A program made the position numbers and the translations under genes. This document shows positions 42,066 through 55,346 of a stretch of DNA of 64,000 nt, in pieces (positions within the stretch are counted from its first letter, which is position 1; each line of letters begins with the position of its first letter). The notes beneath the pieces are model-generated. The model saw nothing but the letters and a program-made list of their open reading frames with translations, was not told the origin of the DNA and ran no database searches. This stretch comes from Maribacter litopenaei (lineage in GTDB: Bacteria > Bacteroidota > Bacteroidia > Flavobacteriales > Flavobacteriaceae), in assembly GCF_025244665.1 (NCBI RefSeq), contig NZ_CP104205.1:3407001-3471000 (forward strand), written 5' to 3'.

Positions 42066-44482
42066 TTAAAAATGATATCCAATACCTAAAATCAAGTTGC
42101 TCCCCGGGGCCACTATCCCGGAAGAATAAGTTCTATACCTTTGATTTGTGATGTTTTCCAAACTGAGGGTAGCATTTACATTGTTTGCAACGGCATATTG
42201 AGAGCGGAAATTCAAGGTATACCATGATGGTGAAAAGGGATTTCCATTTTCGTCTATCGCATAGATATAATCCTTAGACTGCTCTGACAGGGCCAGTTCA
42301 TTATTGGAAACTTCACCATTATAATTCAGGAAAAAATCGGTAGACAACTTTTCTCTTTTCCATTTAACATGGAAATCCCCAAAAGTGGGAGCTGCATGTC
42401 TCGCCGGTGAGTCCGTTCCATCCTCTTCTTCCTCAATTCCTTCAGTAATAGTAAGATTGGAGGATAAAGACCAATTTTCTGAAAGATAAGCATCAAATCC
42501 AAATTCGAAACCATATACATACGCTTTTGCCGCATTCTGTATGGCCTGTACATTGCTCAATTCACCTCCATACTCAATTTGCGACAAGCCATTGAAGGTA
42601 AAATCCCTTCGAACCAAGGCATCTACTAAGTAGGTGTAGAAGCTAGCACCCTTTACTACTAACTTATCCTTAAAATTCTTTTGAATTCCAAGCTCTACGT
42701 TATAGGCATATTCCGATTCCGCATTAGGATTGGGAACTACTACTGATCCCGGCTCAGAATCAAATATCTTTCCAATATCATCCACATTGGGCGCCCTAAA
42801 CCCAGTTGAACCGTTAAAGGTTATTTGTAAATCTTGTTTTGGGAACCAACTAAAGCCCAAACTACCTGTTAGGGCCCCTGTACTTAAATCTGCATTCTCA
42901 AAAGGAAAAGAATAAAATGTACGATCGAACAAGGCATCTATCCAAACATGGCTATACCGTAAACCAGACATTACTATAAAATTGGGCTTGGCCTTGTATT
43001 CACCATTTAAATATCCTGCCAAGCTTTTCCACGTTGCACCATCTCGGATATCTCGGACGCCGCTCCTGTTATTTCATCGGTAAGTATATTTGTATCCTTG
43101 CCCATTGAACCCACAGTGTTAAAAATGAATTCAGCGCCATAGTAGAATTTGAAATTACCCATTTTCTTATTTTCAAAATCCAGATTCAGATTTAAGGCAT
43201 CCACCTTTTCCTTTGGTGGTATTTAATATATCATCTTGAAAATCACGGTTGTTCCTGCTTTCCTCAAAAAATTGGTAGGCTGCAGTAAGCTTTAAGCCAT
43301 CATATAATTTCCCATTCCCTCTCTTTTTTAACTGCATATTTCCCATAAACCATTTTTGCGGGCCGTAATACCATTCCGCCGACCTTAATCCTTGGCCATC
43401 CCGTGAAGGCCTTATTAGCCTATCATATCTCGGAATAATCTGAAGTTTCTGAAAAATGGATTCCCAAGTTCAAATCCCAGTTCGCACTGGGCCTATAGAA
43501 AAATTTCTGCATAAAACTCTTCTCGGTCGTATCCAGTAGTCACCTGTTTGCTAGGTTCATTATTAGGTACAAGAACATCTTGTCCGTTCATGGTTCTCAC
43601 AAAGGAATTTCTCAAGTAGGATTCAGGTCCGTGGCTGCCCATTTTCAAATCTTGAAAGTCATTATATGTAAAACTTGTCAGGGATGCCCAATTTTTGCGC
43701 CCAATATTAATATCCGCATGTATCGTATTTTCAGTATTCGCGGAGGAGAATCTATAATTACCGTTTCCTGAAACTTGTGTATTTTCTTTTTGGCTCAGCA
43801 TGGGTTGTCTTGTATAAAAATTCATTACTCCGCCAATGGCATCACTACCATAAATTACAGAGCCTGATCCGAAAATAATCTCTGTATTTCTAATGTTAAA
43901 TGGATCTATGGAAATAACATTCTGTAAATTTCCACCTCTAAAAATCGCATTGTTCATGCGGACCCCATCTACGGAAAGTACCAACCTGTTGGTGGCAAAA
44001 CCTCTTATCATGGGGCTTCCACCCCCTAGCTGACTTTTTTGAACGAACACCTTCCCGCTTCTTTGCAGCAGATCGGCAGATGTTTGGGGCGTATTGAGGG
44101 CTATCGTCCGGGCATCTATCGATATAATTTTATTGGGTATTTCTTTCTTTTGTTGCTCCCATTTGGAAATGGACATGACTACTTCGTCCAAGCGCTCAGG
44201 CACCATGACCATATAGATTTTATAGTCGTTCTTGACAATTTGAAGGCGTGTTACCTTGGTAGTTTCATAACTCAAATGCCTTAGTACCAATCTATCCTCA
44301 TTTAAAAAAGGAGCAAAATCAAAATTCCCATCTAAATCAGTCACACTGATTTTGGTCCTTTCCGGGTTAAATACGGCCACATTCGGGATAGGTTCCAATG
44401 TTTCGTCATCCAGGACGGTTACTTGTTGCGACCAACCAGCAAAACAGTATAATAGAAAAAGTAGGAGTAAAAGTTTATTCAT
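42066..44482 (-). CDS. TonB-dependent haem/haemoglobin-type receptor (five lesions)
   Basis: About 803 aa repaired. Signal peptide MNKLLLLLFLLYCFAGWSQ, a short carboxypeptidase-like domain, plug (ADLLQRSGKVFVQKSQLGGG, VLSVDGVRMNNAIFRGGNLQ) typical of the haem receptor group, and a barrel ending LILGIGYHF. Frames break at 43521, 43428, 43208-43216, 43051 and 43042; repairs give DQKSFMQKFFYRPSANWD, DYSRYDRLIRP and SRYPDGATWKSLAGYL, all fitting this family. It begins 1 bp after recO ends, so the two are co-transcribed. Confidence 0.9.
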
Positions 44483-44483
44483 A

Positions 44484-45203
44484 CTAACTAAACACCTCAT
44501 TTAGAACCGCCAATGATTTAGGTTTTCTAAACCCCTGCAAATGCAATTCGTAATACAAAACCAATGATTGGAGAAGTTCTTGTCTGTTGTTTTTCCTCAT
44601 TTTTATAGTACTTATCGCATCAAAATTTATGCCTAAAAAGGATTTGAAATACAAAAGATTCTCTCCGGAGAGTATGGGGTTTAAAGAAGTTGTGGAAACA
44701 AACTCTCCTTCCTGTAAATCAAAATAAGGATACGCTATATTATTTATATCAGGATAAAACCCTAGGTACTTGGTCAGTAGGGTCAAAAAATATAAATGGA
44801 AATTTGATATTTCCGTACGGATATCCAACCATTGTAACGATGCCTCCAAAAAATGGAACAGTTCTATGTTGGCCTCCTCCTCGTGAATACTATTGGCGAG
44901 CATTTCGGCTAAAAATAGGGCCATGGCATTTTTTACAATGTTAGTATGCAGATTTTGATAGTGGTAATGAAGTTTCGCTTCCTTGATGTTTTCCAAAGAA
45001 CCCTTGTTTCTATGATTCGCCACCAGTTCCAATTGGGTAAGTGGTTGGAACAACGCTTTTTTTACCTTTCCCTTTTTTGAAGTCAAGATACCTCTAAGCA
45101 AGTAAGATTTCAATCCGTCCGATTCTGTAAAAACCCTTACAATCAAACTGGTATCCCCATATTTAATGGATGTTAGAACAATTGCCTTGGTAGTCACCTG
45201 CAT
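44484..45203 (-). CDS. recO: DNA repair protein RecO
   Basis: 239 aa from MQVTTKAIVLTSIKYGDTSL, the conserved RecO start (a longer frame upstream is unlikely to be translated). OB fold at the N-terminus, then a helical domain (NAMALFLAEMLANSIHEEE, YFDLQEGEFV). The zinc cysteines of some RecO are absent, as in other Bacteroidota. Helps load RecA with RecF/RecR. Intact. Confidence 0.93.
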   Translation of the reverse strand: MQVTTKAIVLTSIKYGDTSLIVRVFTESDGLKSYLLRGILTSKKGKVKKALFQPLTQLELVANHRNKGSLENIKEAKLHYHYQNLHTNIVKNAMALFLAEMLANSIHEEEANIELFHFLEASLQWLDIRTEISNFHLYFLTLLTKYLGFYPDINNIAYPYFDLQEGEFVSTTSLNPILSGENLLYFKSFLGINFDAISTIKMRKNNRQELLQSLVLYYELHLQGFRKPKSLAVLNEVFS

Positions 45204-45243
45204 GAATGTAGGTTTTTTGTAATAATATACGTTGCTGTTACAT

Positions 45244-46188
45244 TCAGTTGTCCATCCATTTTTGGGAGTATTCATTCAGAATAATATCCCCTACATTTTT
45301 GGTGTAGTGGTGCTTGTCCAACCAATAGCATGGATTCATGGTCAATAGTTTTGATTTGTAAGGTCTAAATAGCTCGAAACCTTTCTTTTCTAAAGTATCC
45401 GGAAAATATCCGAACTGAATTCTTTTATCTGTGGAACTTATATAATTGTCATAGGAACTAGGGTGCACCAGTAAGGTAAGCCCAATGTTCTGTTGCTTGC
45501 ACAAAAAAGTAATCTTTTCTAGAATTTCAATTTGGGAGGAAAAATCCAAAGGGTGACTTGGGGAGAAATCGGGAATATCTTGAACCTCTAAATTTTCCTT
45601 TTGGCTGCATTGGGCTTCATATGCATTTCGAGCATAGTAATTCCCATCTATATAAATATCATGTACAATGTGTTTTTTGTCCAAATCAGTGCCCAAAATT
45701 TTCTTCACAGAAATAGGCAAGAACAAAAACTCCCATTGCACCTTGTCTTCCTGTAAGTTCACAAATTTTCTAGAAGCGTCGTTTTCATGCGAACTGGTAC
45801 GTTCATAGATGACACCTTCGTCCATAGCTATAATCAGGTTATTGATTTGTACATCGTTCTCAAGAAAAAGCAATAAATCGGCGTAAAACTCCTCCGGGGT
45901 ACCTAGGGAATATGTCATATTATACCATAACTCATCCTTTGTATTCAACTGTTTTACATGCAACATCCCTCCTTTAGAATTGGAAAATAAAAAGTTGTTG
46001 AACTTTTTAGGATTTTGCAGTACGTAATGAACCTTTAAACTATGTTCGTTGGGTCTAATCCCATGGAATTCCCTGCGGTTGCCCATGATTCCATAGGGGT
46101 CTATGATGTAATTATAGATACTTGTAGCTGAAAAGTACAGAAGTACGATCAAACCGAAAAATGCCGCCTTTTTTAAAAATGCCCTCAT
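45244..46188 (-). CDS. Membrane-anchored SGNH-like protein, MBOAT partner
   Basis: 314 aa. N-terminal transmembrane helix (about 8-28), then a soluble alpha/beta domain. Possible SGNH elements: LFSNSKGGM (Ser), IIAMDEGVIYE, and the final D-x-H motif WLDKHHYT. Its start abuts the MBOAT stop (TAAATG). Such pairs (AlgI with AlgJ/AlgX-like) O-acetylate extracellular polysaccharides; the substrate here is unknown. No other polysaccharide genes are nearby. Confidence 0.72.
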   Translation of the reverse strand: MRAFLKKAAFFGLIVLLYFSATSIYNYIIDPYGIMGNRREFHGIRPNEHSLKVHYVLQNPKKFNNFLFSNSKGGMLHVKQLNTKDELWYNMTYSLGTPEEFYADLLLFLENDVQINNLIIAMDEGVIYERTSSHENDASRKFVNLQEDKVQWEFLFLPISVKKILGTDLDKKHIVHDIYIDGNYYARNAYEAQCSQKENLEVQDIPDFSPSHPLDFSSQIEILEKITFLCKQQNIGLTLLVHPSSYDNYISSTDKRIQFGYFPDTLEKKGFELFRPYKSKLLTMNPCYWLDKHHYTKNVGDIILNEYSQKWMDN

Positions 46189-47630
46189 TTAAAATTGAAA
46201 ATAAATGAATTGCCCGGAACTTGTATTCAAACTGATCAGGTAGACCACAACGAGAATAACCAGTATCTCTATTAGGATATTAGCATTACTATTGAGTTTC
46301 CTTAAAAAACGGAAGTTCAGTCGCTCATCCTTTCTAAAAATCCAGTCCAAAACTAGCAAGGAACCCACACTATAAAGTCCATTCTTATAAATAAGTGGAA
46401 AATCAAATTTAGTGAACATAAGAGTTAAATATTCCATGGCCGAAACTAGGGATTCACTCCTGAAAAAGACCCAGGCCAATACCACCCAAAAGAAGGTGAG
46501 CAGTATTTTCCCCAACTCACTTAAAGTAGGAAACCAGGAGTTTTCCGCCACAATAGAGTCGGTATATTTTCTATTACTACCAACAATATAAGAGGGAACA
46601 AAAAGCATGGCATGTATACCTCCCCAAACTACAAATGTCCAATTGGCACCATGCCGGAGGCCACTTACCAAGAAAATCACAAATACATTCCTTAGCGATT
46701 TCCATTTACCTTCTCGTGAACCTCCTATAGGAATATAAAGGTAATCCCTAAACCATGTCGAAAGTGAAATGTGCCATCTACGCCAAAATTCCCCTACATT
46801 TCTAGAAAAATAAGGAAATTTAAAGTTGGACATCAATTCAATTCCAAATAACTTAGAAACCCCAATGGCAATATCTGAGTACCCGCTAAAATCACAATAA
46901 ATCTGGATAGCAAAATACACGGCTCCCAACCAAAGTACCCCTCCTCCAAAATCATGATAATTCCCAAAGATATCATCCACCTTTATTGCCAGCACATCCG
47001 CGATTACTACCTTTTTCACCAATCCCCATAATATCAAACGTAGTCCTTGCATTCCTTTTTCATAAGAAAAGGTTCTTCTTCCCAATATTTGGGGCAGTAG
47101 ATTGGAAGCCCTTTCAATAGGTCCAGCTACTAATTGTGGAAAGAAAGATACAAAGGCGGCAAAGGAAATAAAATCCTTGGTAGGCTTTAGCTTGTTCCGA
47201 TACACATCTATGGTATAGGACATAGTCCGGAACGTATAAAAAGAAATCCCAACTGGAAGAATAATATTGAGTGACCACGTATTTTGGGTCTGATAACCCA
47301 CATTGTTCAAAAGGTGTATCCAAGAATCCACAAAAAAATTGAAGTACTTGAAAAATGCCGGAAGACCAATATTAAAGGCCATACTGATTCCCGAAGGACT
47401 TTTCTTTCGGAACTTATAGTTGTCTTATCTATTCGTAGTCCTACAAAATAGTCGACCAAGGTGGACAGAAAAATAAGTGACAGAAACCTATAGTCCCACC
47501 ATCCATAGAAAATGTAGGAACCAAATAGGAGTAATATATTCTGTTGCTTGATTTTCCTGTTGAAAACGAACCAATACAGGCCGAAGACAACAATAAGAAA
47601 AACCAAAAACTCAAAAGAATTAAATAGCAA
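46189..47630 (-). CDS. MBOAT family O-acyltransferase, AlgI-like (frame broken)
   Basis: About 480 aa with about 11 membrane helices. Motifs: SFYTFRTMSYTIDVYRNKLK, FFPQLVAGPIERA, FCDFSGYSDIAIG-type segment (YCDFSGYSDIAIG), FWRRWHISLSTWFRDYLYIP and the catalytic His in LRHGANWTFVVWG. The frame breaks at 47407-47410 (TCGG on plus; CCAGA repair gives SSRKKSPSGISMAFNIG). First gene of the pair with the SGNH-like protein; transfers acyl groups across the inner membrane to a periplasmic acceptor. Confidence 0.93.
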
Positions 47631-47700
47631 GTCCTTGTTTTAAGACCCAAAAATAGGTCAAAATATAATTCCGAAGTCTAACCCGACACTGCAGCACAAT

Positions 47701-47730
47701 AAAAAGCCCATCCTATAAAAGAATGGGCCT
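47701..47730 (-). terminator. Terminator after gdhA
   Basis: Minus strand: GCCCATT, AT-rich loop, GATGGGC-type stem (GCCCAT/ATGGGC) followed by TTTTT, 22 bp beyond the gdhA stop. Confidence 0.65.
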
Positions 47731-47751
47731 TAAAATGTAATTTCAGTATTG

Positions 47752-49105
<1,354 letters not shown>

Positions 49106-49278
49106 CAATATGGTTTTAAATTATTGAATTCAAAATATATCGGCAAAATTATAGTATTATTATAATTTTGTATCTAAATTTTTCACAATACTGTAAAATT
49201 TATGGTTTTAACGACAAATGCCAAATATCCGTGAAAAATAAGTAAGGTTTGTTCTTAAACGCTACATTAAATGTGCTG

Positions 49279-50435
<1,157 letters not shown>

Positions 50436-50470
50436 ACCCCACAATTATACCTACAAATGTATCGTTATCT

Positions 50471-50500
50471 TTTGGGGATTACAATGAAGCATTACATTTG
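50471..50500 (+). promoter_or_regulatory. Bacteroidota-type promoter
   Basis: TTTG at 50471-50474, an 18-nt spacer, then TACATTTG at 50493-50500 matches the -33/-7 consensus of the Bacteroidota primary sigma factor. The start codon of the DUF3298 lipoprotein gene is 20 bp downstream. Confidence 0.65.
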
Positions 50501-50520
50501 TTCCTGTTTGATATTATAAC

Positions 50521-51261
50521 ATGAAACACACCCTCTCCATACTTTTATTCATCATGATTTTTATTGGCTGCAAAGAAGATAGGAATCTAATTTTTGAACC
50601 CTCTAATTTTAAGAACGAAACTTGTAAAAATTGTGCGTCGATAACAATTTTGGTACCCAGAGCTTTGGGTAATAAAAAAATCGACGAGGTTATCAATACC
50701 GCACTTAGGGAAGAAATAATTTCCATCCTTAAATATGACGATGAAGTAGATGCAAACTCCATTGATTCTGCCATGGAATCGTTTCAAAGTGAGTATATCC
50801 AACTAAGGGATAAATTCCCTGAAGAAGCAACTACTTGGGAGGCTACCATAAATGGGGAGGTAACCTATGAAAATGATACTATTTTGACCATCCGTTTGGA
50901 TTACTATCTATTTACGGGCGGTGCCCACGGCTACAGTAGTGTTCGATTTTTGAACTTTAATAAAGAAAAAGGAAAGGAATTGGGAAATGAAGAGCTTTTT
51001 AGCGATATCGAAGCATTTGAAGGTTTGGCGGAATCCAAATTTAGGATCAAGGAAAAAATTCCAAACTCCGAATCCATAAACAGTACGGGATTTATGTTTG
51101 AAAACGATGTGTTTTACCTACCCGAAAATATCGGTTTTACCAAAGAAGGCCTACAGTTATTTTACGAGCAATATGAGGTAGCTTCCTATGCGGATGGCCC
51201 TATAGTATTGACAATCCCATTAGTGGAAATTCAAAAATATCTAATCCCCTTTAGATCCTAG
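50521..51261 (+). CDS. DUF4163/DUF3298 lipoprotein
   Basis: 246 aa, intact. Lipobox FIMIFIGCKED. A DUF4163 (PdaC-like) N-terminal half with the motif TGGAHGYSSVRFLNF and a DUF3298 C-terminal half (FTKEGLQLFYEQYEVASYAD) are typical of envelope proteins of unknown role; PdaC in Bacillus carries such a domain next to a deacetylase, but no deacetylase is here. It convergently overlaps the DinB gene stop by 4 bp. Confidence 0.85.
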   Translation: MKHTLSILLFIMIFIGCKEDRNLIFEPSNFKNETCKNCASITILVPRALGNKKIDEVINTALREEIISILKYDDEVDANSIDSAMESFQSEYIQLRDKFPEEATTWEATINGEVTYENDTILTIRLDYYLFTGGAHGYSSVRFLNFNKEKGKELGNEELFSDIEAFEGLAESKFRIKEKIPNSESINSTGFMFENDVFYLPENIGFTKEGLQLFYEQYEVASYADGPIVLTIPLVEIQKYLIPFRS

Positions 51262-51731
51262 GAATCTTTTTTCAAATGTCTTAATTGCGTCATTATGGTC
51301 GCCGTATGCAAGCCTTCATGCAACAGGTTAAAATTGAAGGCATCCTCAACATCATTCAATTGAAAACCGGCGCTTGTCTTGTACGGCTGATATTCCTTAA
51401 AAAGTCCTTCCTCAAAATCCTGTTTGATCCATTCTATCGTAGAGATTAAAAAATCACCAATTACTTTAATTTCTTCATCTGTGGCAGTTCCATCTCGGAA
51501 AGAACCTTTCATGAATTTAACCACCATTTCATCCGGAATTCTCATTTTAAGTCCACTGAACTTATACACCAATATTTGTTGGGTAGCAACAACGTGTGCA
51601 ATGTTCCACCGGATGTTATTTCGAAAACCTTTCGGGATTCTTAATAAATCTTCCTTTGATGTAGTGGTTAAGATATGATAGAGATTTTTTCTACTCTGTA
51701 ATGTTAGAGATAACTGACTTTCCAAATTCAT
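51258..51731 (-). CDS. DinB family protein
   Basis: 157 aa, intact. Four-helix DinB/YfiT-like fold with metal-binding His candidates in WNIAHVVATQQ and LLHEGLHTATI. Members are often thiol S-transferases with bacillithiol or other thiols, or have unknown activity. It contains a CCGAGA hexamer in frame (51493-51498), one of the few such hexamers here not linked to a break. Confidence 0.85.
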   Translation of the reverse strand: MNLESQLSLTLQSRKNLYHILTTTSKEDLLRIPKGFRNNIRWNIAHVVATQQILVYKFSGLKMRIPDEMVVKFMKGSFRDGTATDEEIKVIGDFLISTIEWIKQDFEEGLFKEYQPYKTSAGFQLNDVEDAFNFNLLHEGLHTATIMTQLRHLKKDS

Positions 51732-51804
51732 ACTGTTTTATTGAGTCTTAAAAATAGTACATTTAAATAGATTTGGGTTTCTTTGTGCCTCAATTCGATT
51801 CACC

Positions 51805-52160
51805 ATGAGTAAAAAAATATACCACCTCAGCACATGCAATACCTGTCAAAGAATTATCAAAGAATTGGAACCCTTGGATGAATTTCAACTTCAGGATATA
51901 AAATCGGAACCTATTACTAAGAATCAGTTGGAAGAAATGTATTCCTTATCCCGAGTTACGAATCACTATTCAGTAAAAGGGCCATGCTCTTTAGGCAAAG
52001 GGGATTACATGAAAAGGAACTTGGGGAAGAAGATTTTAAAAGCCTTATACTGGACCATTATACATTTTTAAAAAGACCGGTAATCGTCATGAACGATTCA
52101 ATTTTCATAGGGAATAGCAAAAAGACGATAGAAACGGCCAAAGAAGCAATTCATTCGTGA
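51805..52160 (+). CDS. ArsC/Spx-like thioredoxin-fold protein (frame broken)
   Basis: About 118 aa. N-terminal HLSTCNTCQRIIKEL gives a C-x-x-C site on a thioredoxin fold, and the ArsC-type signature SYESLFSKRAMLFR appears after repair at 51951-51954 (CCGA for CCAGA). Ends FLKRPVIVMNDSIFIGNSKK then a short helix. Could be an arsenate reductase-like or Spx-like protein; no ars operon nearby. Its stop overlaps the GTG start of the EamA gene (GTGA), so the two are coupled. Confidence 0.85.
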
Positions 52161-53053
52161 ACCAAAGGACTCTTGCCATATTGGCTGCCTTAGGGGCCAC
52201 CACAATTTATGCCCTTAACCATACCATTGCCAAGGGCGTGATGCCCAATTTTGTGCAGCCATTTGGTTTTATAATGCTCAGGGTAACCGGGGCGGCACTT
52301 TTATTCCGGATCTTCTCCATATTGGGGCCAAAACAAAAAATAGAAAAAAGGGACTGGGGCCGACTTGTGGTATGTTCCATTTTTGGAATGGTAATAAATA
52401 TGTTGGCATTTTTCAAGGGCCTACAGTTATCAACTCCCATAAATAGTTCTGTTTTGGTAACGGTTACCCCCATTATTGTAGTAATATTATCCTCTCTACT
52501 GATCAGAGAGAAAATAACTTGGCAAAAGGCCAGCGGAATTCTCATGGGTTTTGTGGGTGCGTTATTATTGATACTGATGGGCTCGGAAATACGGCAGGAT
52601 GCCCCTAATATCCCTTTGGGAAACACTCTTTTGATTGTAAATGCCACAGCCTATGGCACATATCTTATCCTAGTTAAAAAACTAATCGAAAAATACCATC
52701 CGTTTACTTTGATGAAATGGCTTTTTACCATAGCTGTAGTCATTAATTTCCCAATTACTTTTAATGAGGTAGCCGCGATACAATGGTCTTTGATCCCTCC
52801 ACAGGCATACGCGGCGATTGCCTTTGTAATCATTGGCACCACTTTTCTAACCTATTTGTTCAATGTTTTTGCCTTGACCCAATTAAAAGCTTCTTCCGTA
52901 AGTGCCTTCACATATCTACAGCCACTTATTGGAATACTTTTTGCCTTGGGAACGGGAAAGGATAGCCTTAATACTATTAAAATAATGGCTGCTTTTCTAG
53001 TGTTGGCCGGGGTATACCTAGCAAGCAGAAGACCAACAAGGGTAAAGGTCTAA
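52157..53053 (+). CDS. EamA/DMT family transporter
   Basis: 298 aa, intact. Ten hydrophobic helices in two EamA repeats (first about 5-140, second about 155-292), inner membrane. Starts at GTG overlapping the upstream stop by 4 bp. Drug/metabolite transporters export amino acids or metabolites; substrate unknown. A GntR-type regulator gene is convergent and ends 19 bp away. Confidence 0.9.
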   Translation: MNQRTLAILAALGATTIYALNHTIAKGVMPNFVQPFGFIMLRVTGAALLFRIFSILGPKQKIEKRDWGRLVVCSIFGMVINMLAFFKGLQLSTPINSSVLVTVTPIIVVILSSLLIREKITWQKASGILMGFVGALLLILMGSEIRQDAPNIPLGNTLLIVNATAYGTYLILVKKLIEKYHPFTLMKWLFTIAVVINFPITFNEVAAIQWSLIPPQAYAAIAFVIIGTTFLTYLFNVFALTQLKASSVSAFTYLQPLIGILFALGTGKDSLNTIKIMAAFLVLAGVYLASRRPTRVKV

Positions 53054-53072
53054 ATTGAACGGCATAAGGTCA

Positions 53073-53691
53073 TTATAAAATCGAGGACTTACAATAATCC
53101 AAATGTTGTTGCATGAGGAAAACAGCCTTGTCAGAATCCCTGTTATGAATTGCAGATATAATATCAAGGTGCTCCTGAAGTATCTCCTTGAGACAACGGG
53201 TACTTCCCAATAGGTCTAAGGCGGATCAAAAATTAGATTTCATGAACATATCAATTAAAATGGGGTTGCCACAATTCCGAACGATCAATTCATGGAAAAT
53301 CCGGTCAATCTTTTGAAAAACATGGGCATTTGTAGGTCCTTTTTCAAAAGGTACCATTAAGTTTCGTAAATCATCTATCCTTTCCTGGGGTGCTCTTAGG
53401 GTAAATAGTTTTATCGCTTTCGTTTCCAAGGCAATCCGACAATCCAAAATATCGATAATTTCTTTGGTCGCGGACTTCCCTGACCATGATTTCCTTACTG
53501 GAGTTTAACGTGACCAACGCCTCCTTACGTAATTTTTTTATAACAAAGTTAAGGCAATCATCATTCGCATTAAGTATTTGGGATAGTTCCTTTTGGCAGA
53601 TGGGCTCACCTGCACCTATTTTCTTTGTGACAATCAGCTTACGGAATTTGGTATATACCTCCTCGGTATAGTCACTTGCTCTTTCTAACAT
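53073..53691 (-). CDS. GntR/FadR-type transcriptional regulator (two lesions)
   Basis: About 205 aa. Winged-helix N-terminus (ASDYTEEVYTKFRKLIVTKK, GEPICQKELSQILNANDD) and an FCD ligand domain (IIDILDCRIALETKAIKLF, FHELIVRNCGNPILIDMF, EHLDIISAIHNRDSDKAVFL). The frame breaks near 53468-53473, and an in-frame TGA at 53226-53228 interrupts the FCD domain; the same frame continues SALDLLGSTRCLKEILQEHL to 53073. Probably a ligand-responsive repressor; target unknown. Confidence 0.82.
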
Positions 53692-53774
53692 CTTTTAAAT
53701 TTAATAAAATAAATCTTACAAAAAGCAAGCCTTTGTTCTCAGGGAAATAAGTATTCAAAGTCTTTAGATTGTAC

Positions 53775-54258
53775 CTATAGATTTTTAGGGGCTTTGGAAA
53801 ACTTACGAGTATCTTCTTTGGTCAAAATTCTGAATCCGTCCCCTTTTTCAACATTCCTGAAAGTGGTCAAAAAATCATCCGATAGAGCGGTAAGCTTTCT
53901 CGTTTTTAAATCCATCCAAGCACCCATCATCTCACAATGGGCGAAGTTTTCACCTTTATGGTTATAAAAGTTATGATGAAATTCAAAGAACTTCGCGTCC
54001 TCACTCATTCCCATAATTTCCATGGATACCTTAACAGGCTTCCCCGGAAAAGCTTCCTTGAAATAATATATGTGCTCATAAAAAACCACAGGGCCAATTT
54101 CATGAGTGGCCAAGGTCCTATGGTCAAAACCTATTTCCATAAGAAAGGACATTCGTGTATGGCTCATATAATTTAAGTAGGCCGAGTTGGCTAGATGCCT
54201 ATTGGCATCTACATCGCTCCATCTTATTTCAAAATCTTTTAAATAAATTCTAGTTCAT
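53775..54258 (-). CDS. Acyl-CoA thioesterase, hotdog fold (5' frame broken)
   Basis: About 160 aa. The 4-hydroxybenzoyl-CoA thioesterase-like motif IRWSDVDANRHLANSAYLNY with the catalytic Asp is in frame but upstream of the first open ATG. The start is reached at 54258 if CTAGA (54249-54253 on the opposite strand) is read as CAGA, giving MNRIYLKDFEIRWSD. The rest (MSHTRMSFLMEIGFDHRTLA ... EFHHNFYNHKGENFAHCEMM) is intact. Confidence 0.82.
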
Positions 54259-54366
54259 TTTTTTGCTATGCATGCATAATACTTAGTAAAAATACCATAG
54301 TTTTGGGTAAACCATTTAGAATCTAAGCCATTTTTTGCTTAAATTTTCAAATCAACTACAATCATC

Positions 54367-55341
54367 ATGTCTACAAAAGCTCCATTTATAAAAGACCTTT
54401 CACTACCCGTTATCGCTGCGCCAATGTTTTTGATTTACGGGCCAAAACTCGTAATAGAATGTTGTAAAAATGGTATTGTGGGTACTTTTCCCGCTTTAAA
54501 TCAAAGAACAAGTGAAGGTTTTGAGGAATGGTTGATTGAAATTAAATCGGCCTTAAAAAAGCACGAACAGGAAACTGGAAGAAAAGCGGCTCCATTTGGT
54601 GTAAATCTAATCGTTCATCAAACCAATCCAAGACTTGAAGCGGATATAAAACTCTGTATAAAGCATCAGGTGCCACTGGTAATTACCTCTCTAGGAGCGG
54701 TATCACAAGTTGTGGATGCCATCCATAGTTATGGTGGATTGGTCTTTCATGATGTTATCAAAAAAAGACATGCTCAAAAAGCGGCGGAAGCGGGTGTGGA
54801 TGGATTAATTCTTGTTGCCGCGGGAGCAGGTGGCCATGCCGGCACCATAAACCCAATGACTTTGGTATCGGAAATAAAACAGTTTTTTAAGAAAACCATC
54901 ATTCTTTCCGGTTGCATTAGTACAGGTCGCGATATTGCATCGGCATTACAAATGGGTGCAGATTTGGCCTACATGGGTACGAGATTCATCAATACGGAAG
55001 AAAGCAAGGCTACCCCGGAGTATAGATCTATGATCGTTGAGGCAGGGGCAAGCGACGTAGTCTACACGGCCGCTATATCAGGAGTCCATGCCAACTTCTT
55101 GGGAGCAAGTCTTAAGGCCGCGGGCATCACCGAAGAAGACCTAAAAAAAGACATCAAAATAGATTTTGGGAAGGAACTGGATACCGAAGCCAAAGCCTGG
55201 AAAACCATCTGGTCAGCGGGACAAGGAGTAGCATTGATTGATGACGTTTTGCCAGTTTCTTCATTGGTTTCCAACTTAAAATCGGAGTTCAAAAAAGCGA
55301 TCGAAGAGCAAATTAAGGTCTTGGAAACGTTTCCAAAATAA
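54367..55341 (+). CDS. Nitronate monooxygenase family flavoprotein
   Basis: 324 aa, intact. FMN-binding TIM barrel: SLPVIAAPMFLIYGPKLVIE, FGVNLIVHQTN, LILVAAGAGGHAGT, ILSGCISTGRDIASALQMGA, AYMGTRFINTEES. Members oxidise nitronates or act as enoyl reductases (FabK-like); this one looks like the nitronate monooxygenase group. Cytosolic. The YheT-type gene starts 5 bp downstream, so the two form an operon. Confidence 0.92.
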   Translation: MSTKAPFIKDLSLPVIAAPMFLIYGPKLVIECCKNGIVGTFPALNQRTSEGFEEWLIEIKSALKKHEQETGRKAAPFGVNLIVHQTNPRLEADIKLCIKHQVPLVITSLGAVSQVVDAIHSYGGLVFHDVIKKRHAQKAAEAGVDGLILVAAGAGGHAGTINPMTLVSEIKQFFKKTIILSGCISTGRDIASALQMGADLAYMGTRFINTEESKATPEYRSMIVEAGASDVVYTAAISGVHANFLGASLKAAGITEEDLKKDIKIDFGKELDTEAKAWKTIWSAGQGVALIDDVLPVSSLVSNLKSEFKKAIEEQIKVLETFPK

Positions 55342-55346
55342 GAGCA

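Noticed and set aside
51805-52160. Arsenic-resistance operon
   Set aside because: Only an ArsC/Spx-like protein is present. No arsB, acr3 or arsR; the neighbour is a general EamA transporter.
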